Shown one piece after another: positions 8,292 through 17,066 of a stretch of 33,192 nucleotides of DNA (its first letter is position 1; every line of letters begins with the position of its first letter). The stretch comes from Alistipes sp. GTDB taxonomy: Bacteria; Bacteroidota; Bacteroidia; Bacteroidales; Rikenellaceae. The stretch covers positions 1 to 33,192 of the forward strand of contig JAFOHD010000080.1 of NCBI GenBank assembly GCA_017421945.1, in the 5' to 3' direction. The notes under the pieces were generated by a model. The model was not told the origin of the DNA. It made no database searches and was given only the letters and a program-made list of their open reading frames with translations. The translations under genes were made by a program, and so were the position numbers.

Positions 8292-8858
8292 TTACTGTTT
8301 TGGTTGCTCCGCAGGCTGCTCCTTGCGTGGAGACTTACGATCGAAAAATGGATTTTTGGATGCCGAACTCAAAGGAATGGCAAACACAAGGTCGGCCCCA
8401 CCAAGCACATCCATGCGCTTTGCTGCCCATCCTGCCGAGAACATTACGCGCGAATCCAGACGAAAATCGGCAATCTTCGAGCAGGCAGCACCTATGGCAA
8501 TACCCACATCCACACCATTCATCACACAAGGTGAGCAGGCAGGCTTCTCGGCGCAGCTCTTGTAACCGCAATAACCACAGTTCAGGCCACACTCCGACTC
8601 CTCGCACTGAATACCTACTACTATAACAGCCTCAGCCTCCAAAACATTGGCTGCATCACGCAACAAAAACTTCATGCCCGACTCGCCGCTCATCTGAATC
8701 ATGGTCTGCGACAGACGCTCAATATCGTCGTCTGTAATCATTGCCACCTCTACCAAATCACGACCCTTGGCCTTGGGGGCTGTACGTGCGGCTGCCATAA
8801 CTGCTTCAGCCAACCTTTTAACCGTCTGGTTACGGATATCTCTTTCGTTGTAAATCAT
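8292..8858 (-). CDS. DUF2148 ferredoxin-like cysteine-rich protein
   Basis: A 188-residue protein of the DUF2148 family. It has an N-terminal ERDIRNQTVKRLAEAVMAAA helix. A Cys-rich centre (CEESECGLNCGYCGYKSC, then CSPCVMNG) could bind an iron-sulfur cluster; its spacing is like that of other DUF2148 proteins but not of classical ferredoxins. A conserved small-residue segment (GIAIGAACSKIADFRLD) and a charged Pro/Gln-rich tail follow. The biochemical role is unknown. It is the first gene of the operon leading into luxS, the nucleosidase and the ZIP transporter. I could not find a clear TAnnTTTG promoter in the 157 bases upstream, which it shares with a divergent gene. Confidence 0.85.
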   Translation of the reverse strand: MIYNERDIRNQTVKRLAEAVMAAARTAPKAKGRDLVEVAMITDDDIERLSQTMIQMSGESGMKFLLRDAANVLEAEAVIVVGIQCEESECGLNCGYCGYKSCAEKPACSPCVMNGVDVGIAIGAACSKIADFRLDSRVMFSAGWAAKRMDVLGGADLVFAIPLSSASKNPFFDRKSPRKEQPAEQPKQ

Positions 8859-9015
8859 AATTATAAATTTTAGCGGGATAAATTTACAAAAATTTATGTA
8901 ATACGAAAAACATACTATTCAATTTTATCGTATCAACTCACATTATACACCCCAAAACCATCTCTTCCGCCCTTCATTTGGCGCATTTATTGCTCTTGGA
9001 AAATAAAAATTCAAA

Positions 9016-9882
9016 ATGAAAAAAATCACTATATATCAATTCACCGACCCCGTATGCATATGGTGCTGGGGTAACGTGCCCGTGCTGAAAGCGATAGATT
9101 TCCTCTACGGTGACAAGGTCGGAGTGGAGTATATAATGGGTGGGCTTGTGGAGGACATATCAACCCTCTACGACATTCAAGCCAGCCCTTCGGAACGCAT
9201 CAGGCAGGCCAATGCCATCATTGCCCGCAACTGGATAGCTGCGTCGGCGAGGCACGGCATGCCCGTGGTTACAGACAACTTCGAGCTTTTCACCGAGCGT
9301 TACCCTTCAAGCTTTCCGCAAAACATAGCCTACCAGGCGGCAAAACTCATTGATGCCGGGCGTGCAAAGCGGTTCCTGCACCTTGTACGCGAGGCTACTT
9401 TCACCAAGTCGCGCCGCACTTCGCAGATTGACGTACTGATAGATTTGGCTGTACAGGCGGGATACGATGCCGCCACATTTTTAGATGAATACACCACAGG
9501 GCATGCTCAAAGTGCATTTGCGCACGACAGGATGGTGTGCCGCCGCAATGGTATCACGGGTTTCCCCTCATACATCGTACGCAATGAGGATACAAGCATA
9601 ATCATCGGAGGATACCAGAATCTTGGCACGTTCCACACCCTCATCAGTCGGCTTTCGGCAGGTAAAATAAAGCCTCGCCGCATAGGCCCTTCACGCAGCA
9701 ATGTAATGGAGTTCATGCATACCTATAAAACAGCTTATCCCGTTGAGCTTGAGGTGGCATTCTCGCTTGAGAGGCACCAAACCAACATATTAATCGACGA
9801 ATTGATTGCTGCCAAAAAGATTGACAGCGAGGCGGTTGGCAACAGCCGCAGGCTGTATCTGCACAGGGCTACACACTCATAA
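9016..9882 (+). CDS. DsbA/FrnE-like thioredoxin-fold protein
   Basis: A 288-residue protein beginning MKKITIYQFTDPVCIWCWG. The CIWC motif (Cys14, Cys17) after the first strand is the redox site of the DsbA-family/FrnE group. A helical insertion follows, and TGFPSYIV supplies the cis-Pro loop (about residue 178) that faces the CxxC in this fold. No signal peptide is visible, so it probably acts in the cytoplasm, unlike periplasmic DsbA. Likely a dithiol-disulfide oxidoreductase or isomerase; the partner is unknown. It stands alone between the divergent luxS operon and the ilv leader. No terminator is recognised after it. Confidence 0.85.
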   Translation: MKKITIYQFTDPVCIWCWGNVPVLKAIDFLYGDKVGVEYIMGGLVEDISTLYDIQASPSERIRQANAIIARNWIAASARHGMPVVTDNFELFTERYPSSFPQNIAYQAAKLIDAGRAKRFLHLVREATFTKSRRTSQIDVLIDLAVQAGYDAATFLDEYTTGHAQSAFAHDRMVCRRNGITGFPSYIVRNEDTSIIIGGYQNLGTFHTLISRLSAGKIKPRRIGPSRSNVMEFMHTYKTAYPVELEVAFSLERHQTNILIDELIAAKKIDSEAVGNSRRLYLHRATHS

Positions 9883-10086
9883 CATTCTCAACAAAACAAA
9901 AGCTGGGGATAATAAGAAAAGCATGACAGTATAATAATAAAATTTCACATCTCGCTTACAATTCGTAAGCATAGTGCCATTAATAATTATTCGTTCATAA
10001 TTTCATAATCACCTCTATGTTTAATCTTTCTTAGAACTTCACAATTCATCATGTTGCATTTATATGCAAGAAATATATGATTTTTC
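9883..10086. other. AT-rich non-coding region upstream of the ilv promoter
   Basis: No plausible gene is seen here. Two short inverted repeats are present: GCTTAC-5-GTAAGC at 9954-9970, and TTGCAT-4-ATGCAA at 10054-10069. The second lies 17 bases before the -33 element of the ilv promoter, a plausible place for a regulator site; no protein can be named. Confidence 0.4.
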
Positions 10087-10117
10087 TTGTTTTTAATAAA
10101 TTTTACTATTACATTTG
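10087..10117 (+). promoter_or_regulatory. Bacteroidetes-type promoter of the ilv-leu operon
   Basis: TTG at 10087-10089, exactly 20 bases, then TACATTTG at 10110-10117 match the -33/-7 elements of the Bacteroidetes primary sigma factor. The predicted start near 10123 gives a leader of about 210 bases before ilvD. Confidence 0.8.
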
Positions 10118-10189
10118 CACGTACAAACTACAACGAAAGTGTAACGTTGCTTTCAGGTGGTTTGTTTAGGTTAGAAAGTTAGGAGATTT

Positions 10190-10246
10190 ATGTTAAATAG
10201 TTTGTATATCATCGTTAGCCTAATCCTCGTGGTCTTGCATAGATAA
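10190..10246 (+). CDS. Branched-chain leader peptide
   Basis: This 18-residue open frame encodes MLNSLYIIVSLILVVLHR. Eleven of its 17 residues after Met are Leu (5), Ile (3) or Val (3), with eight of them in the last ten residues before His-Arg-stop. AGGAG at 10181-10185, four bases before the ATG, is a Shine-Dalgarno-like site, which is unusual because most Bacteroidetes genes lack one. The stop codon is one base before the antiterminator strand. The peptide itself probably has no function; its translation is the sensor for the leader. Confidence 0.85.
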   Translation: MLNSLYIIVSLILVVLHR

Positions 10247-10247
10247 C

Positions 10248-10296
10248 GGGAGAAAGGTCGTATGTGTATATAAACTACAATAAAAGCCTTTCTCCC
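10248..10296 (+). promoter_or_regulatory. Predicted antiterminator hairpin
   Basis: GGGAGAAAGG (10248-10257) is perfectly complementary to CCTTTCTCCC (10287-10296), with a 29-base loop. The downstream strand is shared with the terminator, so the two structures exclude each other. A weak competing pairing of CTCGT (10226-10230) with ACGGG (10246-10250) might act as a 1:2 pause hairpin. Confidence 0.75.
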
Positions 10297-10316
10297 ATAT
10301 AGGAGAGGGGCTTTTT
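10282..10316 (+). terminator. Attenuator terminator before ilvD
   Basis: A 14-bp stem (10282-10295 with 10302-10315, two G-U pairs) closes a 6-base loop CATATA and ends in a T-run (10312-10316). It lies 18 bases before the ilvD start codon, where a simple end-of-gene terminator would make no sense, which supports conditional use. Confidence 0.88.
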
Positions 10317-10334
10317 CAATTAACACAACAAGAA

Positions 10335-12155
10335 ATGAAACATCAACTCAGAAGTGCCATTACGACAGTAGGCCGCCGTATGGCAGGAGCAAGAGCCCTT
10401 TGGAGAGCTAACGGAATGACAAAAGAGCAGATGGGTATGCCCGTAATCGGTATTGCCAACTCTTTCACACAGATGGTACCCGGCCATGTGCATCTGCACG
10501 AGATAGGACAATATGTAAAATCGCTCATCGAGGAGCAGGGCTGCTTTGCCGCCGAGTTCAACACCATAGCCATTGACGATGGTATTGCCATGGGCCATGA
10601 TGGTATGCTCTACTCGCTCCCCTCGCGCGACATTATCGCCGACAGCGTGGAATATATGGCAAATGCCCACAAGGTAGATGCTCTGGTTTGCATAAGCAAC
10701 TGCGACAAGATTACCCCGGGTATGTTGATGGCTTCGATGCGACTGAATATCCCAACCATATTTGTATCGGGAGGTCCTATGGAGGCTGGTAATTTCCGTG
10801 GCAGAGGTGCCGACCTGATTGACGCTATGGTCTTAAGTGCTGACGAGAGTTGCACCGATGCCGATGCCGACGAGATTGAGGCTTGCGCCTGTCCCGGATG
10901 CGGCTCATGCTCGGGAATGTTCACTGCAAACTCTATGAACTGCCTGAATGAGGCTATTGGTCTGGCTCTGCCCGGCAACGGAACAATCGTTGCGACACAT
11001 GAAAACCGCAAAGCCCTGTTTGCCAAGGCAGCAAAACTTATCGTCGAGAATGCCAAGCGTTATTACTTTGAGGGTGACGAGTCGGTATTGCCTCGCTCAA
11101 TTGCCACGAAGGCAGCATTTGAGAATGCCATGTCGCTCGACATCGCAATGGGTGGCTCTACAAACACCGTGCTGCACCTGCTTGCCGTAGCACATGAGGC
11201 AGGTGTTGATTTCACAATGGCTGACATCGACCGCTTATCGCGCAAGATTCCCGTGCTGTGCAAGGTTGCCCCCAACGGACACTATCATGTTCAGGACGTA
11301 AACCGTGCCGGCGGTATCATGGGCATCATGGGTGAATTGGCAAAGAACGGACTCATTGACACATCGGCAAAGCGTGTGGACTCAGCATCGTTGGCTGACA
11401 CACTCGACACATATTATTATGGCTCGGAGAACTTCTCCGAGGAGGCCTGCAAGATGTATTGCAGCGCACCCGCCAATTGTTACAGCCGCGAATTGGGCTC
11501 ACAGGCATCATACTATGAGCAGATGGACAACGACCACACCACAGGTTGCATACGCGACATGGAACACTGCTACTTCCGAGATGGTGGTTTGGCCGTACTT
11601 ACAGGTAACATCGCCCGCAAGGGTTGCATCGTAAAGACTGCCGGTGTAGATAGCTCATTGATGCAGTTCTCGGGCAAGGCCAAGGTCTTTGAGTCGCAGG
11701 AGCAGGCAATGAATGGCATCCTGGGAGGCGAGGTTGAGGCAGGTGACGTTGTAGTCATCCGCTACGAAGGTCCCAAGGGAGGCCCCGGCATGCAGGAGAT
11801 GCTCTACCCTACCTCTTACCTCAAGTCGAAGCATCTGGACAAAGTGTGCGCCCTCATCACTGATGGCCGTTTCTCGGGAGGCACATCGGGACTCTCAATC
11901 GGCCACGTATCACCCGAGGCTGCTTCGGGTGGTGAGATTGGTATCATCGAGAATGGCGACATAATTGACATCAATATCACCTCACGTTCAATCAACCTGC
12001 GCATAACCGACCAGGAGCTGGCTCGCAGAATGGAGGCGTGGACCTCACACAAGCCCGCAAACCGCAATCGACAAGTTCCTCAATCACTCAGAGCATACTC
12101 TCTGTTGGTAAGCTCTGCCGACCAGGGCGCAGTAAGAATTGTTCCAGAAGAGTAA
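10335..12155 (+). CDS. ilvD: Dihydroxy-acid dehydratase
   Basis: IlvD dehydrates 2,3-dihydroxy-isovalerate and 2,3-dihydroxy-3-methylvalerate to the 2-oxo acids of valine and isoleucine, using an iron-sulfur cluster and Mg2+. The 606-residue protein has the cluster cysteines in [10 protein letters not shown] (Cys123) and [17 protein letters not shown] (Cys192 in GSCSG). It also carries the magnesium-site DDG motif ([14 protein letters not shown]) and a C-terminal [21 protein letters not shown] segment. Its length is normal for the long bacterial form. It is the first structural gene after the attenuator, and ilvB follows 19 bases after its stop. Identification is secure. Confidence 0.98.
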   Translation: MKHQLRSAITTVGRRMAGARALWRANGMTKEQMGMPVIGIANSFTQMVPGHVHLHEIGQYVKSLIEEQGCFAAEFNTIAIDDGIAMGHDGMLYSLPSRDIIADSVEYMANAHKVDALVCISNCDKITPGMLMASMRLNIPTIFVSGGPMEAGNFRGRGADLIDAMVLSADESCTDADADEIEACACPGCGSCSGMFTANSMNCLNEAIGLALPGNGTIVATHENRKALFAKAAKLIVENAKRYYFEGDESVLPRSIATKAAFENAMSLDIAMGGSTNTVLHLLAVAHEAGVDFTMADIDRLSRKIPVLCKVAPNGHYHVQDVNRAGGIMGIMGELAKNGLIDTSAKRVDSASLADTLDTYYYGSENFSEEACKMYCSAPANCYSRELGSQASYYEQMDNDHTTGCIRDMEHCYFRDGGLAVLTGNIARKGCIVKTAGVDSSLMQFSGKAKVFESQEQAMNGILGGEVEAGDVVVIRYEGPKGGPGMQEMLYPTSYLKSKHLDKVCALITDGRFSGGTSGLSIGHVSPEAASGGEIGIIENGDIIDINITSRSINLRITDQELARRMEAWTSHKPANRNRQVPQSLRAYSLLVSSADQGAVRIVPEE

Positions 12156-12174
12156 CCTCAGACAATCCAAACTT

Positions 12175-13905
12175 ATGATTTCAAGTTTTTCAGATACAAC
12201 TACACAACCCACAAAGGATTATCCTCGCATCACGGGCTCCGAGGCAGTCATCCGCTCATTCCTCGCCGAGGGAGTGGAGACCATCTTCGGCTACCCTGGA
12301 GGTGCTATCATACCCGTTTACAACGCACTCTTTGACTATCGTGACAAGCTCAACCACATTCTGGTACGTCACGAGCAATGTGCTCTTCACGCTGCGCAGG
12401 GATACGCCCGCGCAACAGGCAAGACAGGAGTCTGCATCGTAACATCGGGCCCGGGCGCAACAAACACCGTCACAGGCTTGGCTGACGCCCTGCTCGACTC
12501 AACCCCTATCGTACTAATCAGTGGTCAGGTGGCATCAGGCCAGCTCGGTACAGATGCTTTTCAGGAGATAAACTTTTTGGAGCTGACTCAGTCGGTAACT
12601 AAGTGGAACTGTCAGGTAAAGCGTGCCGAGGATATTCCTGCGGCCATAGCCCGTGCATTCTACATAGCATCAAGCGGCCGCCCAGGACCTGTGGTGGTGG
12701 ACATCACCAAAGATGCACAGAACGGAATGACAGAGTTCAACTACCAGCCCGTGAAGTTCATCCGCAGCTACCAGCCCTACGCTGACATTGACAACAACCA
12801 GATTCTGGAGGCTGTGCGCCTTATAAACCTTGCCCGCAAACCCATGGCTTTGATTGGTCAGGGTGTAATCCTGGCAGGTGCAGAGAAGGAGTTAAGGGAG
12901 TTTCTGGAGAAGAGTGGCATACCCGCCGCTTCGACTCTGCTCGGTCTATCGGCCCTGCCTACCGACCACCCTCTGTATGTGGGTATGCTCGGCATGCACG
13001 GCAACTATGGCCCTAACATAAAGAATCGTGACTGCGACCTGCTGATAGCTATCGGCATGCGTTTCGACGACAGAGTGACGGGTGACCCTTCGAAATTCGG
13101 CATTAACGCAAAGGTCATCCACCTGGAGATTGACCCTGCCGAGATTAACAAGATTGTATATGCCGACGTTCCCGTATTGGGCAACGTGAAGGAGTCGCTG
13201 CCGATGATTACCGAGCGTATCTCGAAAAACGACCACTCGGCATGGATTGAGGAGTTCAGGGTATGCAACAACATTGAACGAGAGGAGGTCATCGAGCCTG
13301 CCGTGGAGCGTCGCGGTGCGCATTTGCGCATGGGTGAGGTTGTGGATGCTGTATCAAAGGAGTTTGAGGATGCCATCCTTGTGACCGACGTAGGTCAGCA
13401 GCAGATGTTCGCATCGAAATACTTTAAGTTCAAGCGTTCACGAAGCATCATCACCTCGGGTGGTCTGGGAACTATGGGTTTCGGCCTGCCCGCAGCCATC
13501 GGAGCTAAGATTGGCTTACCCGAGAGAGATGTATGCCTGTTTGTTGGTGACGGAGGCTTGCAGATGACATCGCAGGAACTTGGCACTATATTCCAGTCGC
13601 AGGTGGGAGTGAAGATTATCCTCATGAACAACGGCTATCTGGGCATGGTACGTCAGTGGCAGGAGCTCTTCTACGACAAACGCTACTCGTTCACCGAGCT
13701 TGTGAATCCCGACTTTGAACTGCTTGCCAAGGCAAACCACATAGCATACCGCTGCGTGGAGCGTCACGAGGACCTGAACGATGCCATACGCGAGATGCAC
13801 TCGACCGAGGGAGCATTCCTGCTGGAGTGCAGAGTGGAGCGAGAGGAGAATGTATTCCCTATGGTACCAGCTGGCGCACCCGTACATGATATAAGACTTG
13901 AGTAA
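12175..13905 (+). CDS. ilvB: Acetolactate synthase, large (catalytic) subunit
   Basis: This thiamine-diphosphate enzyme condenses pyruvate with pyruvate or 2-oxobutyrate, the first common step to valine/leucine and isoleucine. The 576-residue protein shows FGYPGGAIIPVYNAL, the ThDP-activating Glu in LVRHEQ, TSGPGATN, and the C-terminal cofactor motif from GDGGLQMTSQEL to the NN of LMNN. Length and domain order (pyrimidine-binding, central, pyrophosphate-binding) are normal. The ATG at 12175 is chosen over a TTG-started extension at 12139, which would overlap ilvD. It is followed by its regulatory subunit gene. Confidence 0.97.
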   Translation: MISSFSDTTTQPTKDYPRITGSEAVIRSFLAEGVETIFGYPGGAIIPVYNALFDYRDKLNHILVRHEQCALHAAQGYARATGKTGVCIVTSGPGATNTVTGLADALLDSTPIVLISGQVASGQLGTDAFQEINFLELTQSVTKWNCQVKRAEDIPAAIARAFYIASSGRPGPVVVDITKDAQNGMTEFNYQPVKFIRSYQPYADIDNNQILEAVRLINLARKPMALIGQGVILAGAEKELREFLEKSGIPAASTLLGLSALPTDHPLYVGMLGMHGNYGPNIKNRDCDLLIAIGMRFDDRVTGDPSKFGINAKVIHLEIDPAEINKIVYADVPVLGNVKESLPMITERISKNDHSAWIEEFRVCNNIEREEVIEPAVERRGAHLRMGEVVDAVSKEFEDAILVTDVGQQQMFASKYFKFKRSRSIITSGGLGTMGFGLPAAIGAKIGLPERDVCLFVGDGGLQMTSQELGTIFQSQVGVKIILMNNGYLGMVRQWQELFYDKRYSFTELVNPDFELLAKANHIAYRCVERHEDLNDAIREMHSTEGAFLLECRVEREENVFPMVPAGAPVHDIRLE

Positions 13906-13924
13906 CAGCCTAACAGAAATTGAG

Positions 13925-14464
13925 ATGGAAAGAGAATTTATAATTACTATATTTTCAGAGAATAAAGTCGGTCTGTTGAGTCAGATTACAACAGTCTTTA
14001 CCCACCGCAACGTCAATATTGAATCTATCGCGGCATCGCCCTCGGCAATTGAGGGTATTCACAAGCACACCATCATGGTCAAGAACGACCCCGAGCGAGT
14101 TGCCAACCTGGTTAAGCAGATTGAGAAGAAGGTTGATGTGCTGAAGGTCTTCTGCTACTCGCCCAGCGAGGTGGTTATGCAGCAGTTGGCACTCTATAAG
14201 GTCAAGCGCAGCCGCAACGTGGAGGATATGGTACGTCGTCATAACGTGAGAATCCTGGAGATTCACGACGAGTACATCGTACTGGAGAAGACCGGCCACA
14301 AGGATGAGATTGACGAACTCTACCGTATGCTTGCACCACACGGCATCTACCAGTTTGTAAGCTCGGGACAGGTGGCAATCATCAAGTCTCGCCGCGAGCT
14401 GCTTGACGAGTATCTGAAATACGTAAACGAGAAACGTGATCGCATCATGCGAGAAGATAAATAA
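13925..14464 (+). CDS. ilvN: Acetolactate synthase, small (regulatory) subunit
   Basis: The regulatory subunit binds IlvB, stimulates it and confers feedback inhibition, usually by valine. The 179-residue protein has an N-terminal ACT domain (about 1-75; IITIFSENKVGLLSQITTVF, then RNVNIESIAASPS) and a C-terminal domain of the IlvH type ending in GQVAIIKSRRELL. The ACT domain is the expected amino-acid site. The start at ATG 13925, 19 bases after the ilvB stop, gives the standard N-terminus; a TTG at 13898 inside ilvB is less likely. It could equally be named ilvH, as the two names are used interchangeably outside enterobacteria. Confidence 0.94.
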   Translation: MEREFIITIFSENKVGLLSQITTVFTHRNVNIESIAASPSAIEGIHKHTIMVKNDPERVANLVKQIEKKVDVLKVFCYSPSEVVMQQLALYKVKRSRNVEDMVRRHNVRILEIHDEYIVLEKTGHKDEIDELYRMLAPHGIYQFVSSGQVAIIKSRRELLDEYLKYVNEKRDRIMREDK

Positions 14465-14503
14465 CGAACTTATTAAAATATAAACTATAAAAAATTTACA
14501 ACT

Positions 14504-15550
14504 ATGGCAAAGATGAATTTTGGCGGCGTTGAGGAGAACGTCGTAACACGTGAAGAGTATCCATTGGCAAAGGCTTTGGAGACATTGAAGGATGAGACTA
14601 TCGCTGTTATCGGTTATGGAGTACAGGGCCCAGGTCAGTCACTCAACCTGCGCGACAATGGTTTCAACGTAATCGTAGGTCAGCGTAAGGGCTCAAAGAG
14701 CTGGGACAAGGCCATTGAGGATGGCTGGGTTGAAGGTGAGACTCTCTTCGAGATTGAGGAGGCGTGCCAGAAGGCGACCATCATCGAGTATCTGCTCTCT
14801 GACGCAGGCCAGATTTCAGTATGGCCAAAGATTAAGCCATATCTCACACCTGGCAAGGCATTATACTTCTCTCACGGCTTCGGTATCACATACAAGGAGC
14901 GCACAGGTATCGTTCCTCCAGCTGATGTGGATGTAATCCTGGTAGCACCAAAGGGCTCAGGTACATCACTTCGCCGCATGTTCTTGCAGGGCCGTGGTCT
15001 GAACTCAAGCTACGCAATCTTCCAGGACGCAACAGGCAAGGCTTGGGACCGAGTAATCGCTCTTGGTATCGGTGTAGGTTCAGGTTATTTGTTTGAGACT
15101 ACATTCAAGCGTGAGGTTTACTCAGACCTTACAAGTGAGCGTGGTACATTGATGGGTGCTATTCAGGGTATTTTTGCAGCGCAGTATGAGGTACTTCGTG
15201 AGAATGGCCACACTCCATCAGAGGCATTCAACGAGACTATTGAGGAGCTTTCACAGAGTCTGATGCCACTCATCGCCGAGAACGGTATGGATTGGATGTA
15301 TGCAAACTGCTCAACAACAGCACAGCGTGGTGCGCTTGACTGGTGGAAGAAGTTCCGTGACGCTACACGCCCTGTATTTGAGGAGCTTTACAGCGAGGTT
15401 GCTTGCGGCAACGAGGCACAGCGCAGCATTGACACCAACTCACAGCCCGACTACCGCACAAAGCTCGAGGCAGAGCTCAAGGAGATGCGTGAGACTGAGA
15501 TGTGGCAGGCCGGTGCAGTGGTACGTAAGCTCCGCCCAGAGAATAACTAA
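14504..15550 (+). CDS. ilvC: Ketol-acid reductoisomerase
   Basis: IlvC carries out the Mg2+-dependent alkyl migration and NADPH reduction that turn acetolactate and acetohydroxybutyrate into dihydroxy acids. The 348-residue, class I-sized protein has the Rossmann motif [15 protein letters not shown] with QRKGSKSW downstream (the loop that sets NADPH preference), [10 protein letters not shown], and the Mg-binding [13 protein letters not shown] (Asp and Glu). Codon use differs from its neighbours: proline is CCA 9, CCT 3, CCC 1, against CCC 7 of 13 in leuA, a pattern fitting strong expression. It starts 39 bases after ilvN. Confidence 0.97.
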   Translation: MAKMNFGGVEENVVTREEYPLAKALETLKDETIAVIGYGVQGPGQSLNLRDNGFNVIVGQRKGSKSWDKAIEDGWVEGETLFEIEEACQKATIIEYLLSDAGQISVWPKIKPYLTPGKALYFSHGFGITYKERTGIVPPADVDVILVAPKGSGTSLRRMFLQGRGLNSSYAIFQDATGKAWDRVIALGIGVGSGYLFETTFKREVYSDLTSERGTLMGAIQGIFAAQYEVLRENGHTPSEAFNETIEELSQSLMPLIAENGMDWMYANCSTTAQRGALDWWKKFRDATRPVFEELYSEVACGNEAQRSIDTNSQPDYRTKLEAELKEMRETEMWQAGAVVRKLRPENN

Positions 15551-15567
15551 CAGATAGCAAACAATTT

Positions 15568-17064
15568 ATGAGCGAAAAAGTATATATTTTCGACACCACA
15601 CTCCGCGACGCCGAGCAAGTACCGGGTTGTCAGCTCAATACCATTGAGAAAATTGAGGTGGCTCGTCAGCTGGAGAAGTTGGGTGTAGATATCATCGAGG
15701 CAGGATTTCCCATCTCAAGCCCCGGCGATTTCAACTCTGTGGTCGAGATATCAAAGGCTGTGACCAACCCCACAATATGTGCCCTGACACGCGCGGTAAA
15801 GAAGGATATCGACGTGGCCGCGCAGTCGCTGGAGTTTGCCAAGCGAGGACGTATTCACACAGGTATCGGCACATCGACATACCACATCTACGAAAAGCTG
15901 CGCATGACCCCCGAAACGGTCATGGAACAAGCAGTGGAGGCTGTGAAGTATGCACGTCGCTTTGTGGATGACGTGGAGTTCTATGCCGAGGATGCAGGAC
16001 GCACAGACGAGGAGTTCCTGGCACGCGTAGTGGAGGCTGTCATCGCCGCAGGTGCTACGGTTGTGAATATTCCCGACACCACGGGTTATTGTCTGCCAAG
16101 TGAGTACGGAGCAAAGATTGCCTACCTGAAGAACAATGTTCCTAACATTGATAAGGCAATCATCTCTACCCACTGCCACAATGACCTGGGAATGGCTACC
16201 GCCAACACGCTGGCTGCCGTGCAGAACGGTGCGCGCCAGGTGGAGGTTACCATCAACGGTCTGGGCGAGAGAGCAGGTAACACCGCATTGGAGGAGGTTG
16301 TGATGGCCATCAAGTGTCACAACAATCTCGACTTTGAGGTGGGTATAGACTCAAAGCAGATTATCACCACCAGCAAACTCGTATCCAACCTGATGCGTAT
16401 GCCTGTGCAGGCCAACAAGGCTATCGTAGGTCGAAATGCCTTTGCCCACTCATCGGGAATTCACCAGGATGGAGTGCTGAAGAGCCGTGAGACATACGAG
16501 ATTATCGACCCCGAAGATGTGGGCGTAGACCAGTCAAGCATAGTACTGACTGCCCGCAGCGGTCGTGCGGCATTGAAGCACCACCTCTCGGAGATAGGTT
16601 TCAACCCCGAGAATGATGAGCTGGATGAGATTTACCAGCGTTTCCTGGAGCTCGCCGACAAAAAGAAGATGGTTACAACTCGCGACCTGGAGGTGTTGAT
16701 TGGCACTGCCGCATCACGCCGCCGCATGAGCATACAGCTCACAGGTTTGCAGGTGGTGTGCGGTAAGTCGAGCATACCTTCGGCTACCGTACAAATCAGC
16801 TTCGATGGCGACACCTTCACCGAAACGGCGTGTGGTAACGGTCCTGTCGATGCGGCCATCACAGCTGTGAAGAACATCACCAAACGCCGCGTGCACATCG
16901 AGGAGTATCTGGTGCAGGCCATCACTCGTGGAAGTGACGACCTGGGTAAGGTACACATTCAGATTTCGCACAAGGGCAAGATGTATCATGGCTTTGGTGC
17001 CAACACCGACATTGTGACAGCATCGGTAGAGTCATTCATTGATGCAATATCAAAAATCAATTAA
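15568..17064 (+). CDS. leuA: 2-isopropylmalate synthase
   Basis: LeuA joins acetyl-CoA and 2-oxoisovalerate, the committing step of leucine synthesis. The 498-residue protein has a TIM-barrel domain with metal ligands Asp14, His202, His204 and Asn238 (the same positions as in the E. coli enzyme), followed by linker domains and the C-terminal LeuA dimer domain (about 380-498), where leucine normally inhibits. The signature near residue 13 reads RDAEQVPG where the family almost always has RDGEQ. The rest of the catalytic set is intact. It begins 17 bases after ilvC, and leuC starts 2 bases after its stop. Confidence 0.95.
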   Translation: MSEKVYIFDTTLRDAEQVPGCQLNTIEKIEVARQLEKLGVDIIEAGFPISSPGDFNSVVEISKAVTNPTICALTRAVKKDIDVAAQSLEFAKRGRIHTGIGTSTYHIYEKLRMTPETVMEQAVEAVKYARRFVDDVEFYAEDAGRTDEEFLARVVEAVIAAGATVVNIPDTTGYCLPSEYGAKIAYLKNNVPNIDKAIISTHCHNDLGMATANTLAAVQNGARQVEVTINGLGERAGNTALEEVVMAIKCHNNLDFEVGIDSKQIITTSKLVSNLMRMPVQANKAIVGRNAFAHSSGIHQDGVLKSRETYEIIDPEDVGVDQSSIVLTARSGRAALKHHLSEIGFNPENDELDEIYQRFLELADKKKMVTTRDLEVLIGTAASRRRMSIQLTGLQVVCGKSSIPSATVQISFDGDTFTETACGNGPVDAAITAVKNITKRRVHIEEYLVQAITRGSDDLGKVHIQISHKGKMYHGFGANTDIVTASVESFIDAISKIN

Positions 17065-17066
17065 CG

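Larger units (their letters stand above)
10123..10334 (+). promoter_or_regulatory. Transcription-attenuation leader of the branched-chain operon
   Basis: This leader contains, in order, a short open frame rich in Leu/Ile/Val codons (10190-10246), a strand GGGAGAAAGG (10248-10257), its perfect 10-base complement CCTTTCTCCC (10287-10296), and an intrinsic terminator (10282-10316) whose 5' arm contains that complement. The two hairpins cannot form together. If a ribosome stalls on Leu/Ile/Val codons for lack of charged tRNA, the strand at 10248 is free and forms the antiterminator. If it reaches the stop at 10246, it covers that strand and the terminator forms. This matches the logic of the classical enterobacterial ilv/leu attenuators. 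The structures are read from sequence; regulation is inferred. Confidence 0.85.

Noticed and set aside
8859..9015. SAM or SAH riboswitch before the luxS operon
   Set aside because: I looked for paired strands and a terminator in the 157-base divergent region and saw no structure of that size.
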